Source of the DNA: Microbacterium sp. UFMG61
GTDB lineage: Bacteria > Actinomycetota > Actinomycetes > Actinomycetales > Microbacteriaceae
Assembly (NCBI RefSeq): GCF_015354505.1
Contig: NZ_JACAFP010000001.1
Span: forward strand, 214,117-278,116
Length of the DNA: 64,000 bases
Direction: 5' to 3'
The first letter of the stretch is position 1. Every line of letters begins with the position of its first letter. Shown here one piece after another: positions 26,665 through 35,681 of this stretch. Both the position numbers and the translations under genes were made by a program. Under the pieces are notes generated by a model. That model was given only the letters and a program-made list of their open reading frames with translations, did no database searches and was not told the DNA's origin.

Positions 26665-26864
26665 GCTCCCATTCTGGGGGTGGCGGGTGGAGTCTCGCAG
26701 AATGCTACGTGGGAGACGTCCGAGGGCAACGGCGGTGCAGAACATTCGCCGGGCTGCGCGAAGAACGCGATTCAGCACGTGATCGTGCAGAAGAGATCCC
26801 GCGTTCCGTTCGCCTCCCTAACAAAACAGCTCTACGCTCGAAGCAGGCGACGGAAGGAACACGC

Positions 26865-28022
26865 ATGCGCGTACTCGGACTGCTCTCGGGCACCTCGCAC
26901 GACGGCATCGACGTCACGGTCGTGGACTTCGAGGAGAGCGCGGGAGAACTGCGCGGCACCGTGCTGCACGAGGACAGCGTCCCGTATGAGCCCGAACTGC
27001 GGGCCCGTCTCCTCGCTGCGCTGCCTCCGGCGCCCACCACGCTCGCCGAGGTCTGCGAGCTCGACACTCTGATCGGCCAGGCCTTCGCCGAGGTCGCGGC
27101 CGCCGCATCCGACGCGGTCGGGGGAGTGGATGCCGTGTGCTCGCACGGCCAGACCGTCTTCCACTGGGTCGACGCCCGCCACGCACTGGGCACGCTGCAG
27201 ATCGGTCAGCCTGCGTGGATCGCCGAGCGCGTGGGCGCGCCGGTCGTGTCGGACGTGCGCATCCGCGACATCGCCGCGGGTGGGCACGGCGCTCCGCTCG
27301 TCTCGTTCCTCGACGAGCTCCTGCTCCGCGGTCGCGCGGGGGTCTCGGCGGCGGTGAACCTCGGCGGCATCGCCAACATGACCGTGGTCGGCCCTGACGG
27401 GCTGTCGGCCTACGACATCGGCCCGGCGAACGCGCTGGTCGACGCGGTCGTCGTCGCCGAAGGTCTGAACGAGCGCGGGTACGACGCGGATGCCGCCATC
27501 GCGCGCACCGGAAAGGTCGACGCCGACCTCCTCTCAGTCCTGCTCGCCGACCCCTATTACGCGCTCTCGCCGCCCAAGAGCACCGGCAAGGAGCACTTCC
27601 ACCTCGACTACGTGCGCGCGCTCGTCGACCGGGCGCGACCCGGCATCGCGCCGGCAGACCTCATCCGCACCCTCACCGAGCTCACGGTGCGCACGGTCGC
27701 CCAGGACGTCCGGGCCGCCGGCATCCGCTTCCTCGCGGTGTCGGGCGGCGGATGCCACAACCCGCTGATCATGCAGGGACTGCGCGAGACGCTTCCCGAC
27801 GTCGAGGTCGTCCTGGCCGACGAGCTCGGGGCGCCGGTCGACAGCAAGGAGGCGATCCTGTTCGCCCTGATCGGCTGGTGCACCATGCACGGGGTCGCCG
27901 CCGTGACGCCCGGTGGCACGGGAGCTCGCGAGCCGCGCATCCTCGGCACGATCACGCCGGGTGTGGGTCCGCTGCGGATGCCGGAGCCGGTCGAGCGCGT
28001 GCGCAGCCTGATCTTGGCCTGA
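26865..28022 (+). CDS. anmK: Anhydro-N-acetylmuramic acid kinase
   Basis: A 385-residue AnmK that phosphorylates and opens 1,6-anhydro-MurNAc during peptidoglycan recycling. Motifs are [14 protein letters not shown] at the N-terminus, [17 protein letters not shown]-like [33 protein letters not shown] and [10 protein letters not shown] (ATPase fold). A GGAAGGA ribosome-binding site precedes the ATG, and TACGCT about 30 nt upstream is a possible -10. The 200-bp gap before it (26665-26864) holds this promoter and that of the divergent coiled-coil gene. The neighbouring ROK kinase could serve the same sugar-recycling purpose. Confidence 0.92.
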   Translation: MRVLGLLSGTSHDGIDVTVVDFEESAGELRGTVLHEDSVPYEPELRARLLAALPPAPTTLAEVCELDTLIGQAFAEVAAAASDAVGGVDAVCSHGQTVFHWVDARHALGTLQIGQPAWIAERVGAPVVSDVRIRDIAAGGHGAPLVSFLDELLLRGRAGVSAAVNLGGIANMTVVGPDGLSAYDIGPANALVDAVVVAEGLNERGYDADAAIARTGKVDADLLSVLLADPYYALSPPKSTGKEHFHLDYVRALVDRARPGIAPADLIRTLTELTVRTVAQDVRAAGIRFLAVSGGGCHNPLIMQGLRETLPDVEVVLADELGAPVDSKEAILFALIGWCTMHGVAAVTPGGTGAREPRILGTITPGVGPLRMPEPVERVRSLILA

Positions 28023-28041
28023 TCCCGACCTGCGACCGCGA

Positions 28042-28209
28042 TCAGCGCGTGCGGTCGTCGTCGTCCCAGGGGCCTTCCCACCAGCCCGCGCGGCCGCCGC
28101 CCTCTCCTCCGCCGCGACGGCGCGAGCGCACGAACTGCACGATGAACACCGTCAGCGTGCTGAGAAGGATCAGGAACACCGCCAGGAACAGCAGGTCCGA
28201 CTGGTTCAT
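28042..28209 (-). CDS. Small single-pass membrane protein
   Basis: A 55-residue protein with one hydrophobic helix (about 5-27, LLFLAVFLILLSTLTVFIVQF), then RSRRR and a Gly/Trp/Asp tail (WWEGPWDDDD). The positive charges after the helix suggest an N-out, C-in orientation. Function unknown. Its ATG overlaps the stop of the YdeI-like gene (ATGA), making it the third gene of an HAD-IIA/YdeI operon. Confidence 0.7.
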   Translation of the reverse strand: MNQSDLLFLAVFLILLSTLTVFIVQFVRSRRRGGGEGGGRAGWWEGPWDDDDRTR

Positions 28210-28775
28210 GGGCGCTTCCCCTCCGCGGCATCCGCCACGATCTTGGCGATCCGCGCGGCGCGCGTCTCGGCTCGTTTCGCCGTCGCGATGTGTGTCAGGC
28301 CGAACTTCTTGACCGACTTCGGGAAGGCATCCCAGTGCGCGCGCGCAGCGGGCACGGCATCCAGAGCCGCAGTCAGCTCGGGTGGTTCGATGCCCGCCTC
28401 CGGACCGTCGAGCATCGTCCATGAGCCGTCGGCCTTCGCGGCGTCGAGCACGCGGATGCCGGCCGGTGCGAGCAACCCGGCGGCCTCGAGATCGACCAGT
28501 CGTGCCTTGTTGGTCGCCGCCCAGCCGCTGCCGCGGCGCCGCGGCGAGAACCATTGCCCCACGGTCTGATCGTCGAAGGTGCGCACAGGGCCGTCGATCC
28601 AGCCGAAGCACAGCGCCTGCCGCACGGCATCGTCATAGCCGACGCCTCCGACGTCCTTGCCGCGCACGCTCAGAAGCCAGACTCCCGCGGTGCGCTCATG
28701 ATGCTCCTCGAGCCAGGCGCGCCAGGCCGCCGCATCTTCTGCGACGACCCGCTCACCCTCGTCGAGCGCCCCCAT
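28206..28775 (-). CDS. YdeI/OmpD-associated family protein
   Basis: A 189-residue protein of the YdeI family (COG4430-like): HERTAGVWLLSVRG, a central LCFGWIDGPVRTFDDQT with QWFSPRRRGSGWAATNK, and a C-terminal FGLTHIATAKRAETRAARI helix. E. coli YdeI has been linked to resistance to stress and peptides; the molecular role is unknown. It lies 1 bp after the HAD-IIA stop and overlaps the next small gene, so it is the middle of a three-gene operon. Confidence 0.85.
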   Translation of the reverse strand: MGALDEGERVVAEDAAAWRAWLEEHHERTAGVWLLSVRGKDVGGVGYDDAVRQALCFGWIDGPVRTFDDQTVGQWFSPRRRGSGWAATNKARLVDLEAAGLLAPAGIRVLDAAKADGSWTMLDGPEAGIEPPELTAALDAVPAARAHWDAFPKSVKKFGLTHIATAKRAETRAARIAKIVADAAEGKRP

Positions 28776-28776
28776 G

Positions 28777-29586
28777 TCAGTCCTCGTCGAGCGTCGGGAT
28801 CGAGGCCGTGACCGTGGGCAGCAGGTCGGCGACCGAGTCGACGATCTCGTCGGGGCGGAACGGATACTTCTCGACCTCGGCCTCGTCGCTGATGCCCGTC
28901 ATCACGAGCACGGTGTGCAGGCCCGCCTCGATGCCGGCGATGATGTCGGTGTCCATGCGGTCGCCGATCATCCCGGTCTTCTTCGAGTGCGCGCCGATCT
29001 TGTTGAGCGCCGAACGGAACATCATCGGGTTCGGCTTGCCGACGACGTAGGGCTCCTTGCCCGTGGCCTTGGTGATCAGGGCCGCGATCGCGCCGGTGGC
29101 CGGCATCACGCCGTCGGCCGACGGGCCGGTGGCGTCCGGGTTTGTGACGATGAAACGCGCACCCTTGATGATGAGACGGATCGCCTTGGTGATCGCCTCG
29201 AACGAGTAGTTGCGGGTCTCGCCGACGACCACGAAGTCGGGGTTCGTCTCGGTCATGATGAACCCGGCCTCGTGCAGCGCGGTGAGGATGCCGGCCTCGC
29301 CGATCACGAAGGCCGAGCCGCCGGGCAGCTGCTGCGCGAGGAAGTCGGCGGTCGCGAGAGCCGATGTCCAGATCCGCTCCTCGGGCACGGTCAGGCCACT
29401 GGCCCGCAGGCGGGCAGAGAGGTCGCGCGCGGTGAAGATCGAGTTGTTCGTGAGCACCAGGTACGGGATCTCGTTCTGCTCCCACCCGGCCAGCAGCTCG
29501 GCGGCTCCGGGGATGGCGTCGTTCTCATGGACGAGCACGCCGTCCATGTCGGTGAGCCAGCATTCGATGTCATCGCGGTGTGCCAT
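28777..29586 (-). CDS. HAD-IIA family hydrolase (NagD-like)
   Basis: A 269-residue HAD phosphatase of subfamily IIA: nucleophile motif ECWLTDMDGVLV (D13, D15), motif II YLVLTNNS, cap-domain sequence TNPDATGPSADGVMPATGA, and motif IV MIGDRMDTDIIAGIEAGL. Relatives dephosphorylate nucleotides, p-nitrophenyl phosphate or glycerol phosphate. TAGGCT sits 6 nt before the ATG (leaderless), and the gene heads an operon with the YdeI-like and small membrane genes. Confidence 0.92.
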   Translation of the reverse strand: MAHRDDIECWLTDMDGVLVHENDAIPGAAELLAGWEQNEIPYLVLTNNSIFTARDLSARLRASGLTVPEERIWTSALATADFLAQQLPGGSAFVIGEAGILTALHEAGFIMTETNPDFVVVGETRNYSFEAITKAIRLIIKGARFIVTNPDATGPSADGVMPATGAIAALITKATGKEPYVVGKPNPMMFRSALNKIGAHSKKTGMIGDRMDTDIIAGIEAGLHTVLVMTGISDEAEVEKYPFRPDEIVDSVADLLPTVTASIPTLDED

Positions 29587-29641
29587 GTGCTCAGCCTATT
29601 GGCCCGCGGTGACGGGCAGGTGACAGGTTCGGACGAGGTTC

Positions 29642-30274
29642 TCAGGCGCTGAGCCAGACGACCTCTGCCGCGCCGTCGGGGAGGTCGATCGGGGCGCCGT
29701 CCAACGCGATGCCGGATGCCGTGGTGGCCACGGTCGCCGCGACGATCACCCCTGCCGCCTCGAGGGCGCGCAGCAGCTCGGGGTCGCGGTCGTCGACGCG
29801 CAGCACGCGACCGACATGCCCGGTCGGGGCATCGGCGAGCAGCACGAAGGGCTCGCGATCGACGACTCCGTCGGCATCCGGGATCGCGTCCCCGTGCGGA
29901 TCGAAACGTGGCCGCCCCAGGCGAGCGTCGATGCCCTCGAGCAGGCGGTCGCTGATCGTGTGCTCGAGCACCTCGGCTTCGTCGTGCACCTCATCCCAGC
30001 CGTAGCCGAACTCCTGCACCAGCCAGGTCTCGATCAGGCGGTGCCGCCGCACCATCGCCAGCGCGCGCTGCGTGCCGGCATCCGTCAGTCGCACCGCGCC
30101 GTAGGGAACGTGCGAGACGAGTCCGGCGGCGGCGAGCTTCTTGACCATCTCGGTCACCGACGAGGGAGCGATGCCGAGCTTCGCGGCGAGCACCGAAGGC
30201 GTGATCGGCGCATCCTGCCATTCGGTGTGCGCGTAGACGGTCTTGAGGTAGTCGTCTGCTGCCGGGGATGCCAC
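29642..30274 (-). CDS. DtxR/MntR family metal-dependent transcriptional regulator
   Basis: A 210-residue metalloregulator. The N-terminal winged helix has LAAKLGIAPSSVTEMVKKLA and the dimerisation/metal-binding domain has HRLIETWLVQEFGYGWDEVHDEAEVLEHTISDRL split across its two helices (Glu and His ligands). The C-terminal FeoA/SH3-like domain spans about 145-210. Given the mntH gene 3 kb away with two DtxR-like boxes, it is probably the manganese-responsive MntR, though an iron sensor cannot be excluded. GTG start with TAGGCT 6 nt upstream (leaderless). Confidence 0.88.
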   Translation of the reverse strand: MASPAADDYLKTVYAHTEWQDAPITPSVLAAKLGIAPSSVTEMVKKLAAAGLVSHVPYGAVRLTDAGTQRALAMVRRHRLIETWLVQEFGYGWDEVHDEAEVLEHTISDRLLEGIDARLGRPRFDPHGDAIPDADGVVDREPFVLLADAPTGHVGRVLRVDDRDPELLRALEAAGVIVAATVATTASGIALDGAPIDLPDGAAEVVWLSA

Positions 30275-30304
30275 GGGTCCAGCCTAGATCAGGCGTCGCC
30301 CTGC

Positions 30305-30607
30305 TCAGGGGTTGGCGACCTCGACCAGGAGGCCGAACGCGACCTGCCCCGCGAAGAACACGATGAGGAACCCGAGCAGCGCGGCGAAGAGCGACAGGCG
30401 CCCGTCGAATCCCTCGATCTCGGCGATGCCGATCTTGCGCGCACGGAAGGCCAGCACGAGGGTCGCGATGCCCAGGGCGAGCTGCACCCAGGGGCCGCCG
30501 ACGGGCAGCACGGTGGGGAAGGCGACGAGCAGACCGCCGATCACGCCGGTCGCGATTCCGATCCAGGTGAGGATGCGGACGGTACGGCGCGCGGGCTCGG
30601 CAGACAT
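30305..30607 (-). CDS. Small membrane protein, unknown function
   Basis: A 100-residue protein with three hydrophobic segments (about 13-33, 37-55, 72-95) and no recognisable family. TAGGCT 7 nt before the ATG supports this start over an upstream ATG at 30631. It stands just upstream of the MntR-type gene on the same strand, 30 bp before its start, but the regulator has its own promoter. Confidence 0.7.
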   Translation of the reverse strand: MSAEPARRTVRILTWIGIATGVIGGLLVAFPTVLPVGGPWVQLALGIATLVLAFRARKIGIAEIEGFDGRLSLFAALLGFLIVFFAGQVAFGLLVEVANP

Positions 30608-30752
30608 GACTTCGAGCCTAATCGCCGACATCGCCTGTGGATCGTCTCAATCGGGTCGGATTCCTTGACGGACACGGCTTGTGCGGGTAGCTTCGAGCGG
30701 GCACGGGAAAACGCTATCCGAGTGGGCTTCGGCCCAGAGAAGGATTTCGACG

Positions 30753-33326
30753 ATGAATATCCGACACCGATCGTTCCATGCTGCCGTCGCCGTCACGGCT
30801 GTGGGGTGCCTCCTCCTCGGAGGCGCGCAGAGTGCGGGGGCAGCCACCCCGGGACAGGCATCCGGCTCCGCGTCCACGGGCCGCCACGACCCCGCCCCCG
30901 CGACCCCTCAGCTCGAAGCCCTCGACCGCGGCCTCGTCGCCGTCTCGACCTCAGACGGGGTCTTCCTCAGCTGGCGGCTGCTCGCGACCGAGGCGGGGGG
31001 CGCGACCGCGACCGGTCTCAGCGGACCCGACTTCGCGGTCTACCGCGACGGTGTCAGGATCGCCACCGTCACCGACAGCACGAACTACGCGGATGCCGAG
31101 GGCGCGGCCGACTCGGAGTACTCCGTCGTACCTGTGGTGCAGGGCGTCGAGCTGACGGCATCCGCGTCGGCATCCGTCACCGCCTGGGCCGAGGGGCATC
31201 ACGACCTGCCGCTGCAGAAGCCCGCCGACGGCGTCACGCCGAAGGGCGAGGCGTACACGTACTCGGCGAACGACGTGTCGGTCGGCGACGTCGACGGAGA
31301 CGGGCAGTACGAGTACGTCGTGAAGTGGGACCCGTCGAACTCGAAGGACGTGTCGCAGCGCGGCTACACGGGCCCGGTCTACCTCGACACGTACGAGCTC
31401 GACGGCACGCTGCTGAACCGCCTCGACCTGGGCGTGAACATCCGCGCGGGTGCGCACTACACCCAGTTCCTCGTCTACGACTTCGACGGCGATGGGCGCT
31501 CCGAGACGATGCTGAAGACGGCGCCCGGAACCAAGGCGGTGCAGTACGCCGCCGATGGCTCGGTCGCCGCCGAGTCGTACATCACGATGCCCGAGGCCGA
31601 CGTGGCCGCCGGATACTCGAACGACGACGACTACCGACTCAGCGCCGCCGACTACGAGGCGCACCTGGTCGAGATGTTCCTCGGCTGGAGCGAGCGCGAC
31701 GAGGTCGTCTCGGGGCAGTGGCCCGCAACCCTCGAAGAGGCGTGGGGCATGCCCGTCACGCACGAGTATCCGCTGTCGCGGGAGAGCGCCGAGGAGCTCG
31801 CCGACACGTTCATCGACGTGTACGCGCCGAGCCGCAGCGCGCGCAACCTGCTGCGCGAGTTCGAGGGCTTCATCGTCGACGGCCCGGAGTACCTCACGGT
31901 CTTCGACAGCGCGACCGGCGAGGAGCTGCAGACCATCCCGTATCCGACCGAACGCGGCGACGACGGTCTGCTGTGGGGTGACTACGCGATGTCGCGCATC
32001 GAGCCGGGCAACCGCGTCGACCGGTTCCTGGCGGGCGTCGGCTACCTCGACGGAGAGCATCCGTCCGCCGTGTTCGCCCGTGGCTACTACACGCGCACGA
32101 CGGTCACGACGTTCGACTGGGACGGCGAGAACCTCAGCCAGCGCTGGCAGGTCGACAGCGGCCACGCACCCATGACCAACCCCTTCAACGACTCGCCGCA
32201 CGGACGCGACGGCACGGATCCCGAGTTCGGCACGATCACGACGCAGGGCGATCACTCGCTGAGCCTGGCCGACGTGGATGCGGACGGCAGGCAGGAGCTC
32301 GTCTACGGCTCGGCGACGATCGATGACGACGGCAGCCTGCTCTACAGCTCGTTCGACGTGCTGCCCGAGGGCAGTGCGGCTCCCGGTGAGAACGTGCGAC
32401 TCGGTCACGGAGACGCTCTGCACGTGGCCGACATCGATCCGAGTCGCCCCGGTCTCGAGATCTGGACCGCCCATGAGGGAGCCACGAGTGCGCCCTACGG
32501 CTCGGCGATGCGCGACGCGGCGACCGGCGAGACCCTGTTCGGCGCCTACTCGGGGCGCGACACGGGTCGCGCCATGATCGGCGATGTCCGCCCCGACGTG
32601 CCGGGCATCGAGGTGTGGTCGAGCATGCCCGGCGGCACCGAGGGCAGCGGACTGCTGAGTGCGACAGGTGAGGTGCTGCAGCCGGAGACCCCGGGCACGA
32701 ACATGTCGATCCGCTGGGCGGGCGACCTGACGACCCAGATCGTGAACGGGGGCGGCACCCAGACGCCGACGATCGACGACTGGACACGCGGAAACCTGCT
32801 CACGGCGACGGGCACGCTCACCAACAACGGCACGAAGGGCAACCCCTCACTCGTCGCCGACGTGCTGGGCGACTGGCGCGAGGAGCTGCTCGTGCGCACC
32901 GCGGACTCGAGCGCGCTGCGGTTCTTCACGACCACCGAGCCGACCGTGCACAAGCTCACGACGCTCATGCACGACGTGCAGTACCGCGTCGAGACCGCTC
33001 GGCAGCAGACGACGTACAACCAGCCGGCCTACACGTCGTACTACCTGGCGAGCGATCTCGACTGGGCGGACGTCCCGGTGCTGACGGCACCCGTGACGCC
33101 GAAGGCGCCGACCGTCAAGGACCGTCCCGGCACGGCCCATGACGAGGTGCAGGTGCCGAAGAACGTCGCGGGCGTGACCTACTACGTGAACGGCGAGGAG
33201 GTCACGTCGCGCAACGGCAAGGTGCGCGTCTCGGGTGAGGCGACGGTCGTCGCCGTACCCGACAGCGGATATCGCATCGCCGACGGTGCCGAATCGGTGT
33301 GGACGGAGACCCTGCGCGGGCGCTGA
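30753..33326 (+). CDS. Secreted rhamnogalacturonan lyase (polysaccharide lyase family 11)
   Basis: An 857-residue exported enzyme with a signal peptide (about 1-30, core TAVGCLLLGGAQSAGA). An Ig-like N-terminal domain (about 55-150) has VAVSTSDGVFLSWRLLATE, and an eight-bladed beta-propeller lyase domain has calcium-binding loops of the form D-x-D-G-D-G/R (VGDVDGDGQYEYVVKWDPSNS, VYDFDGDGRSE, LADVDADGRQE), GPEYLTVFDSATGEEL and VADVLGDWREELLVRT. These match YesW/YesX-type PL11 lyases that cleave the pectin backbone rhamnogalacturonan I. A short extra C-terminal domain (about 800-857) follows. No other pectin genes adjoin it. AGAAGGA precedes the ATG. Confidence 0.9.
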   Translation: MNIRHRSFHAAVAVTAVGCLLLGGAQSAGAATPGQASGSASTGRHDPAPATPQLEALDRGLVAVSTSDGVFLSWRLLATEAGGATATGLSGPDFAVYRDGVRIATVTDSTNYADAEGAADSEYSVVPVVQGVELTASASASVTAWAEGHHDLPLQKPADGVTPKGEAYTYSANDVSVGDVDGDGQYEYVVKWDPSNSKDVSQRGYTGPVYLDTYELDGTLLNRLDLGVNIRAGAHYTQFLVYDFDGDGRSETMLKTAPGTKAVQYAADGSVAAESYITMPEADVAAGYSNDDDYRLSAADYEAHLVEMFLGWSERDEVVSGQWPATLEEAWGMPVTHEYPLSRESAEELADTFIDVYAPSRSARNLLREFEGFIVDGPEYLTVFDSATGEELQTIPYPTERGDDGLLWGDYAMSRIEPGNRVDRFLAGVGYLDGEHPSAVFARGYYTRTTVTTFDWDGENLSQRWQVDSGHAPMTNPFNDSPHGRDGTDPEFGTITTQGDHSLSLADVDADGRQELVYGSATIDDDGSLLYSSFDVLPEGSAAPGENVRLGHGDALHVADIDPSRPGLEIWTAHEGATSAPYGSAMRDAATGETLFGAYSGRDTGRAMIGDVRPDVPGIEVWSSMPGGTEGSGLLSATGEVLQPETPGTNMSIRWAGDLTTQIVNGGGTQTPTIDDWTRGNLLTATGTLTNNGTKGNPSLVADVLGDWREELLVRTADSSALRFFTTTEPTVHKLTTLMHDVQYRVETARQQTTYNQPAYTSYYLASDLDWADVPVLTAPVTPKAPTVKDRPGTAHDEVQVPKNVAGVTYYVNGEEVTSRNGKVRVSGEATVVAVPDSGYRIADGAESVWTETLRGR

Positions 33327-33345
33327 CGCCTGCGGCGACAGGACG

Positions 33346-33384
33346 CCGCCCCGAGCCGACTCTTCCCGTGCCGGCTCGGGGCGG
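33346..33384. terminator. Bidirectional hairpin between the lyase and mntH genes
   Basis: Perfect 13-bp arms CCGCCCCGAGCCG (33346-33358) and CGGCTCGGGGCGG (33372-33384) with a 13-nt loop lie 19 bp past the lyase stop and 35 bp past the convergent mntH stop. Confidence 0.85.
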
Positions 33385-33419
33385 TTCTGTGTGTGGATGC
33401 CTGCGTGCGGAGGTGCAGA

Positions 33420-34715
33420 TCAGGCGCCGGTGAGCACCAGCCAGAGCAGGGCGCCGTTGAGGGCGATGAGAAGAACGGATGCCAGGATGCCGGCGGCCGT
33501 GGTCCAGGTGCGGTTGACCCAGACGCCGAGGGTGCGCTTCTGCGCGGTGAGCGCGACGAGCGGGATCAGCGCGAACGGGATGCCGAACGACAGCACCACC
33601 TGGCTGAGCACGAGCGCCAGGGTGGGGTCGACGCCGATGCCGAGGATCACGAGCGCAGGGATGAGCGTCACCAGGCGGCGCGCCAGCAGCGGGATGCGCA
33701 CGTGCAGCAGGCCGTGCATGATCTCCGCTCCCGCATACGCGCCCACCGAGGTCGAGGCGAGTCCTGAGGCGAGCAATCCGACGGCGAAGAAGGTGGCGAC
33801 GACCGGGCCGAGCCCTGCGGCCAGCGCGGCGTGGGCGCCCTCGAGGGAGTCGGTTCCGTCGACGCCGGCGAGGTTGGCGGCGGCGAGCAGCAGGATGCCG
33901 AGGTTCACCGTGCCGGCGATCAGCATCGCGATCGACACGTCCCAGCGGGTCGCGGTGAGCAGGCGCCGGATGCGCGAGGTCTCGGTGCGCACGGCCTCGG
34001 TCGGGGCGTGCGATGCCGCTGACCCGAACCTGTCGCGCGTCAGCGACGAGTGGGCATAGATCGCGTGGGGCATGATCGTCGCCCCCAGGATGGATGCGGC
34101 GAGCAGCACTGAGCCGGTGTCCTCGAAGCGGGGCACGAGTCCGGCGACCACGCCCGCAGGGTCGGGCGGTGCGACGAAGAGCCCGGCCACGAAGCCGACG
34201 GTGATGATCAGCATGAGTCCGATGATCACGAACTCGAAGGGGCGGGCGCCGCGACGACTCTGCACCGCGAGCAGGATCATCGACACGGCGCCGGTGATGA
34301 CACCGCCGAGCAGCAGCGGAATGTCGAAGAGCAGGTAGAGCGCGACGGCGCCGCCGATGACCTCGGCGAGATCGGTGGCCATCGCGACGAGCTCGGCCTG
34401 CAGCCAGTACGCCCGACGCGCCCAGGGCTTGGTGAGGCGCGTGCCCAGAACCTCGGGCAGGCTCTGTCCGGTGACCACGCCGAGTTTCGCGGACAGGTAC
34501 TGGATCAGCCACGCCATGACATTGCCCGCGACCACGACCCAGACCAGCAGGTAGCCGTACTGGGCGCCTGCGGTCATGTTGCTCGCGACGTTGCCCGGGT
34601 CGAGGTAGGCGACCCCCGCGACGAGGGCGGGCCCGAGCAGCCAGAGGCTACGTGGCGGGGCGGCGCTCGCAGCCTTCGCTATCGGGGCGTCGTCGATCGT
34701 GGAATTTTTAGGCAT
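33420..34715 (-). CDS. mntH: Nramp family Mn2+/divalent metal transporter
   Basis: A 431-residue membrane protein with 11 hydrophobic segments. TM1 has the metal-binding DPGN (39-42) and the following VASNMTAGAQYGY; TM6 has the MPH motif in GATIMPHAIYAHSSL. Both are hallmarks of proton-coupled manganese importers. TACGAT lies 6 nt before the ATG, so the mRNA is probably leaderless. Two DtxR/MntR-like boxes flank this promoter, one of them spanning the start codon. The transporter is therefore expected to be shut off by metal-loaded MntR. Confidence 0.93.
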   Translation of the reverse strand: MPKNSTIDDAPIAKAASAAPPRSLWLLGPALVAGVAYLDPGNVASNMTAGAQYGYLLVWVVVAGNVMAWLIQYLSAKLGVVTGQSLPEVLGTRLTKPWARRAYWLQAELVAMATDLAEVIGGAVALYLLFDIPLLLGGVITGAVSMILLAVQSRRGARPFEFVIIGLMLIITVGFVAGLFVAPPDPAGVVAGLVPRFEDTGSVLLAASILGATIMPHAIYAHSSLTRDRFGSAASHAPTEAVRTETSRIRRLLTATRWDVSIAMLIAGTVNLGILLLAAANLAGVDGTDSLEGAHAALAAGLGPVVATFFAVGLLASGLASTSVGAYAGAEIMHGLLHVRIPLLARRLVTLIPALVILGIGVDPTLALVLSQVVLSFGIPFALIPLVALTAQKRTLGVWVNRTWTTAAGILASVLLIALNGALLWLVLTGA

Positions 34716-34722
34716 GCCGAAA
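34707..34722. promoter_or_regulatory. MntR/DtxR-like operator box 1, spanning the mntH start codon
   Basis: TTTAGGCATGCCGAAA is a near-perfect palindrome (TTTMGGnnnnCCKAAA). Its central CAT is the complement of the mntH ATG, so a bound repressor would cover the transcription and translation start. On the mntH strand the TACGAT -10 is just upstream. Confidence 0.8.
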
Positions 34723-34734
34723 TCGTAGCGGATT

Positions 34735-34750
34735 TTTCGGTGTACCTAAA
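34735..34750. promoter_or_regulatory. MntR/DtxR-like operator box 2 in the mntH promoter
   Basis: TTTCGGTGTACCTAAA fits the same pattern as box 1; its reverse complement matches box 1 at 13 of 16 positions. The centres are 28 bp apart. It covers the expected -35 region of mntH and lies about 35 bp before the divergent methyltransferase start. Confidence 0.78.
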
Positions 34751-34784
34751 TATCGATCGAGGACGTGGCGGATACGCTGGCCGG

Positions 34785-35444
34785 ATGGATGAGCAGCCGG
34801 CCCAGGACCACCCGGACTCCGGCGACGCATCGCCGCAGCCTGGATACGGGGTCGGCCCGTGGCCGGGCGGCGAATCCGAATGGCCCCAGGGGGAGCAGTA
34901 CGACCCCGACCTGCTCGCGGTCGGCGACACCCGCAACGTGATCGATCGCTACCGCTACTGGCGGATGGAGGCGATCGTCGCCGACCTCGACACCCGACGG
35001 CATCCGTTTCACGTCGCCATCGAGAACTGGCAGCACGACATGAACATCGGCTCGATCGTGCGCAGCGCCAATGCCTTCCTGGCCGAGACCGTGCACATCA
35101 TCGGCCGTCGCCGCTGGAACAAACGCGGTGCCATGGTCACCGACCGGTACCAGCATGTCGTGCACCACGAAGACGTCGAGACCTTCGCTGCATGGGCGGC
35201 GGACGAAGGCATCCCGATCATCGCGGTCGACAACGTCGACGGCGCGGTGCCCGTGGATCGCGCCGAGCTGCCGCAGAGCTGCGTGCTGCTGTTCGGGCAG
35301 GAGGGGCCGGGTCTGTCGGACGCTGCGCTCGCCGCGGCATCCGCGCACATCGAGATCACGCAATACGGTTCGACCCGATCGATCAACGCGAGTGCGGCAG
35401 CCGCCGTGATCATGTACGAATGGTGCCGGAGACACGCGGGCTGA
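34785..35444 (+). CDS. SpoU/TrmH family RNA methyltransferase
   Basis: A 219-residue SPOUT methyltransferase. An acidic/Pro-rich N-terminal ~45 residues precede the SpoU domain: motif 1 HDMNIGSIVRSANAF, motif 2 CVLLFGQEGPGLSD, motif 3 IEITQYGSTRSINASAAAAV. It methylates a ribose 2'-OH in tRNA or rRNA; the target is unknown. TACGCT 6 nt before the ATG makes it leaderless. It is divergent from mntH across 69 bp, so metal regulation might affect it too. Confidence 0.9.
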   Translation: MDEQPAQDHPDSGDASPQPGYGVGPWPGGESEWPQGEQYDPDLLAVGDTRNVIDRYRYWRMEAIVADLDTRRHPFHVAIENWQHDMNIGSIVRSANAFLAETVHIIGRRRWNKRGAMVTDRYQHVVHHEDVETFAAWAADEGIPIIAVDNVDGAVPVDRAELPQSCVLLFGQEGPGLSDAALAAASAHIEITQYGSTRSINASAAAAVIMYEWCRRHAG

Positions 35445-35474
35445 CGGGTCCCGCGCGCTTCCGGCCCTCGGGCG

Positions 35475-35675
35475 TCAGTCCCTGTCGATCCCGAAGGTGT
35501 TCCGGTAGAGCGCGGTCACATCACGGTCGAGTGTGTCGATCCGGTGATGAACGCTCCGGATCTCGGTCTTCACGACGTGGATGAACAGCGTCGACACGAC
35601 CGTGACCATGCCGAACATCGTCGCGGCGAAGACGCCGATCAGCACCCACACCTGAGGTTCGTTCATGGTCAGCAC
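35475..35675 (-). CDS. Short membrane-anchored protein (paralog 3 of the coiled-coil family)
   Basis: A 66-residue protein with one hydrophobic segment (about 8-33, VWVLIGVFAATMFGMVTVVSTLFIHVV) and a short amphipathic helix with HHRIDTLDRDVTALY. It is the shortest of three proteins in this window with the same plan. Its start context, GAGAAT-CGGAGC-GTG, is nearly identical to those at 26664 and 48984, which supports the GTG start and the kinship. No repeats. An inverted repeat spans the -10. Confidence 0.72.
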   Translation of the reverse strand: MLTMNEPQVWVLIGVFAATMFGMVTVVSTLFIHVVKTEIRSVHHRIDTLDRDVTALYRNTFGIDRD

Positions 35676-35681
35676 GCTCCG

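Noticed and set aside
26665..26778. Upstream extension of coiled-coil paralog 1 to 26778
   Set aside because: It would place the shared -10/start box inside the gene and adds Arg-rich residues unlike the membrane segment that begins the paralogs.
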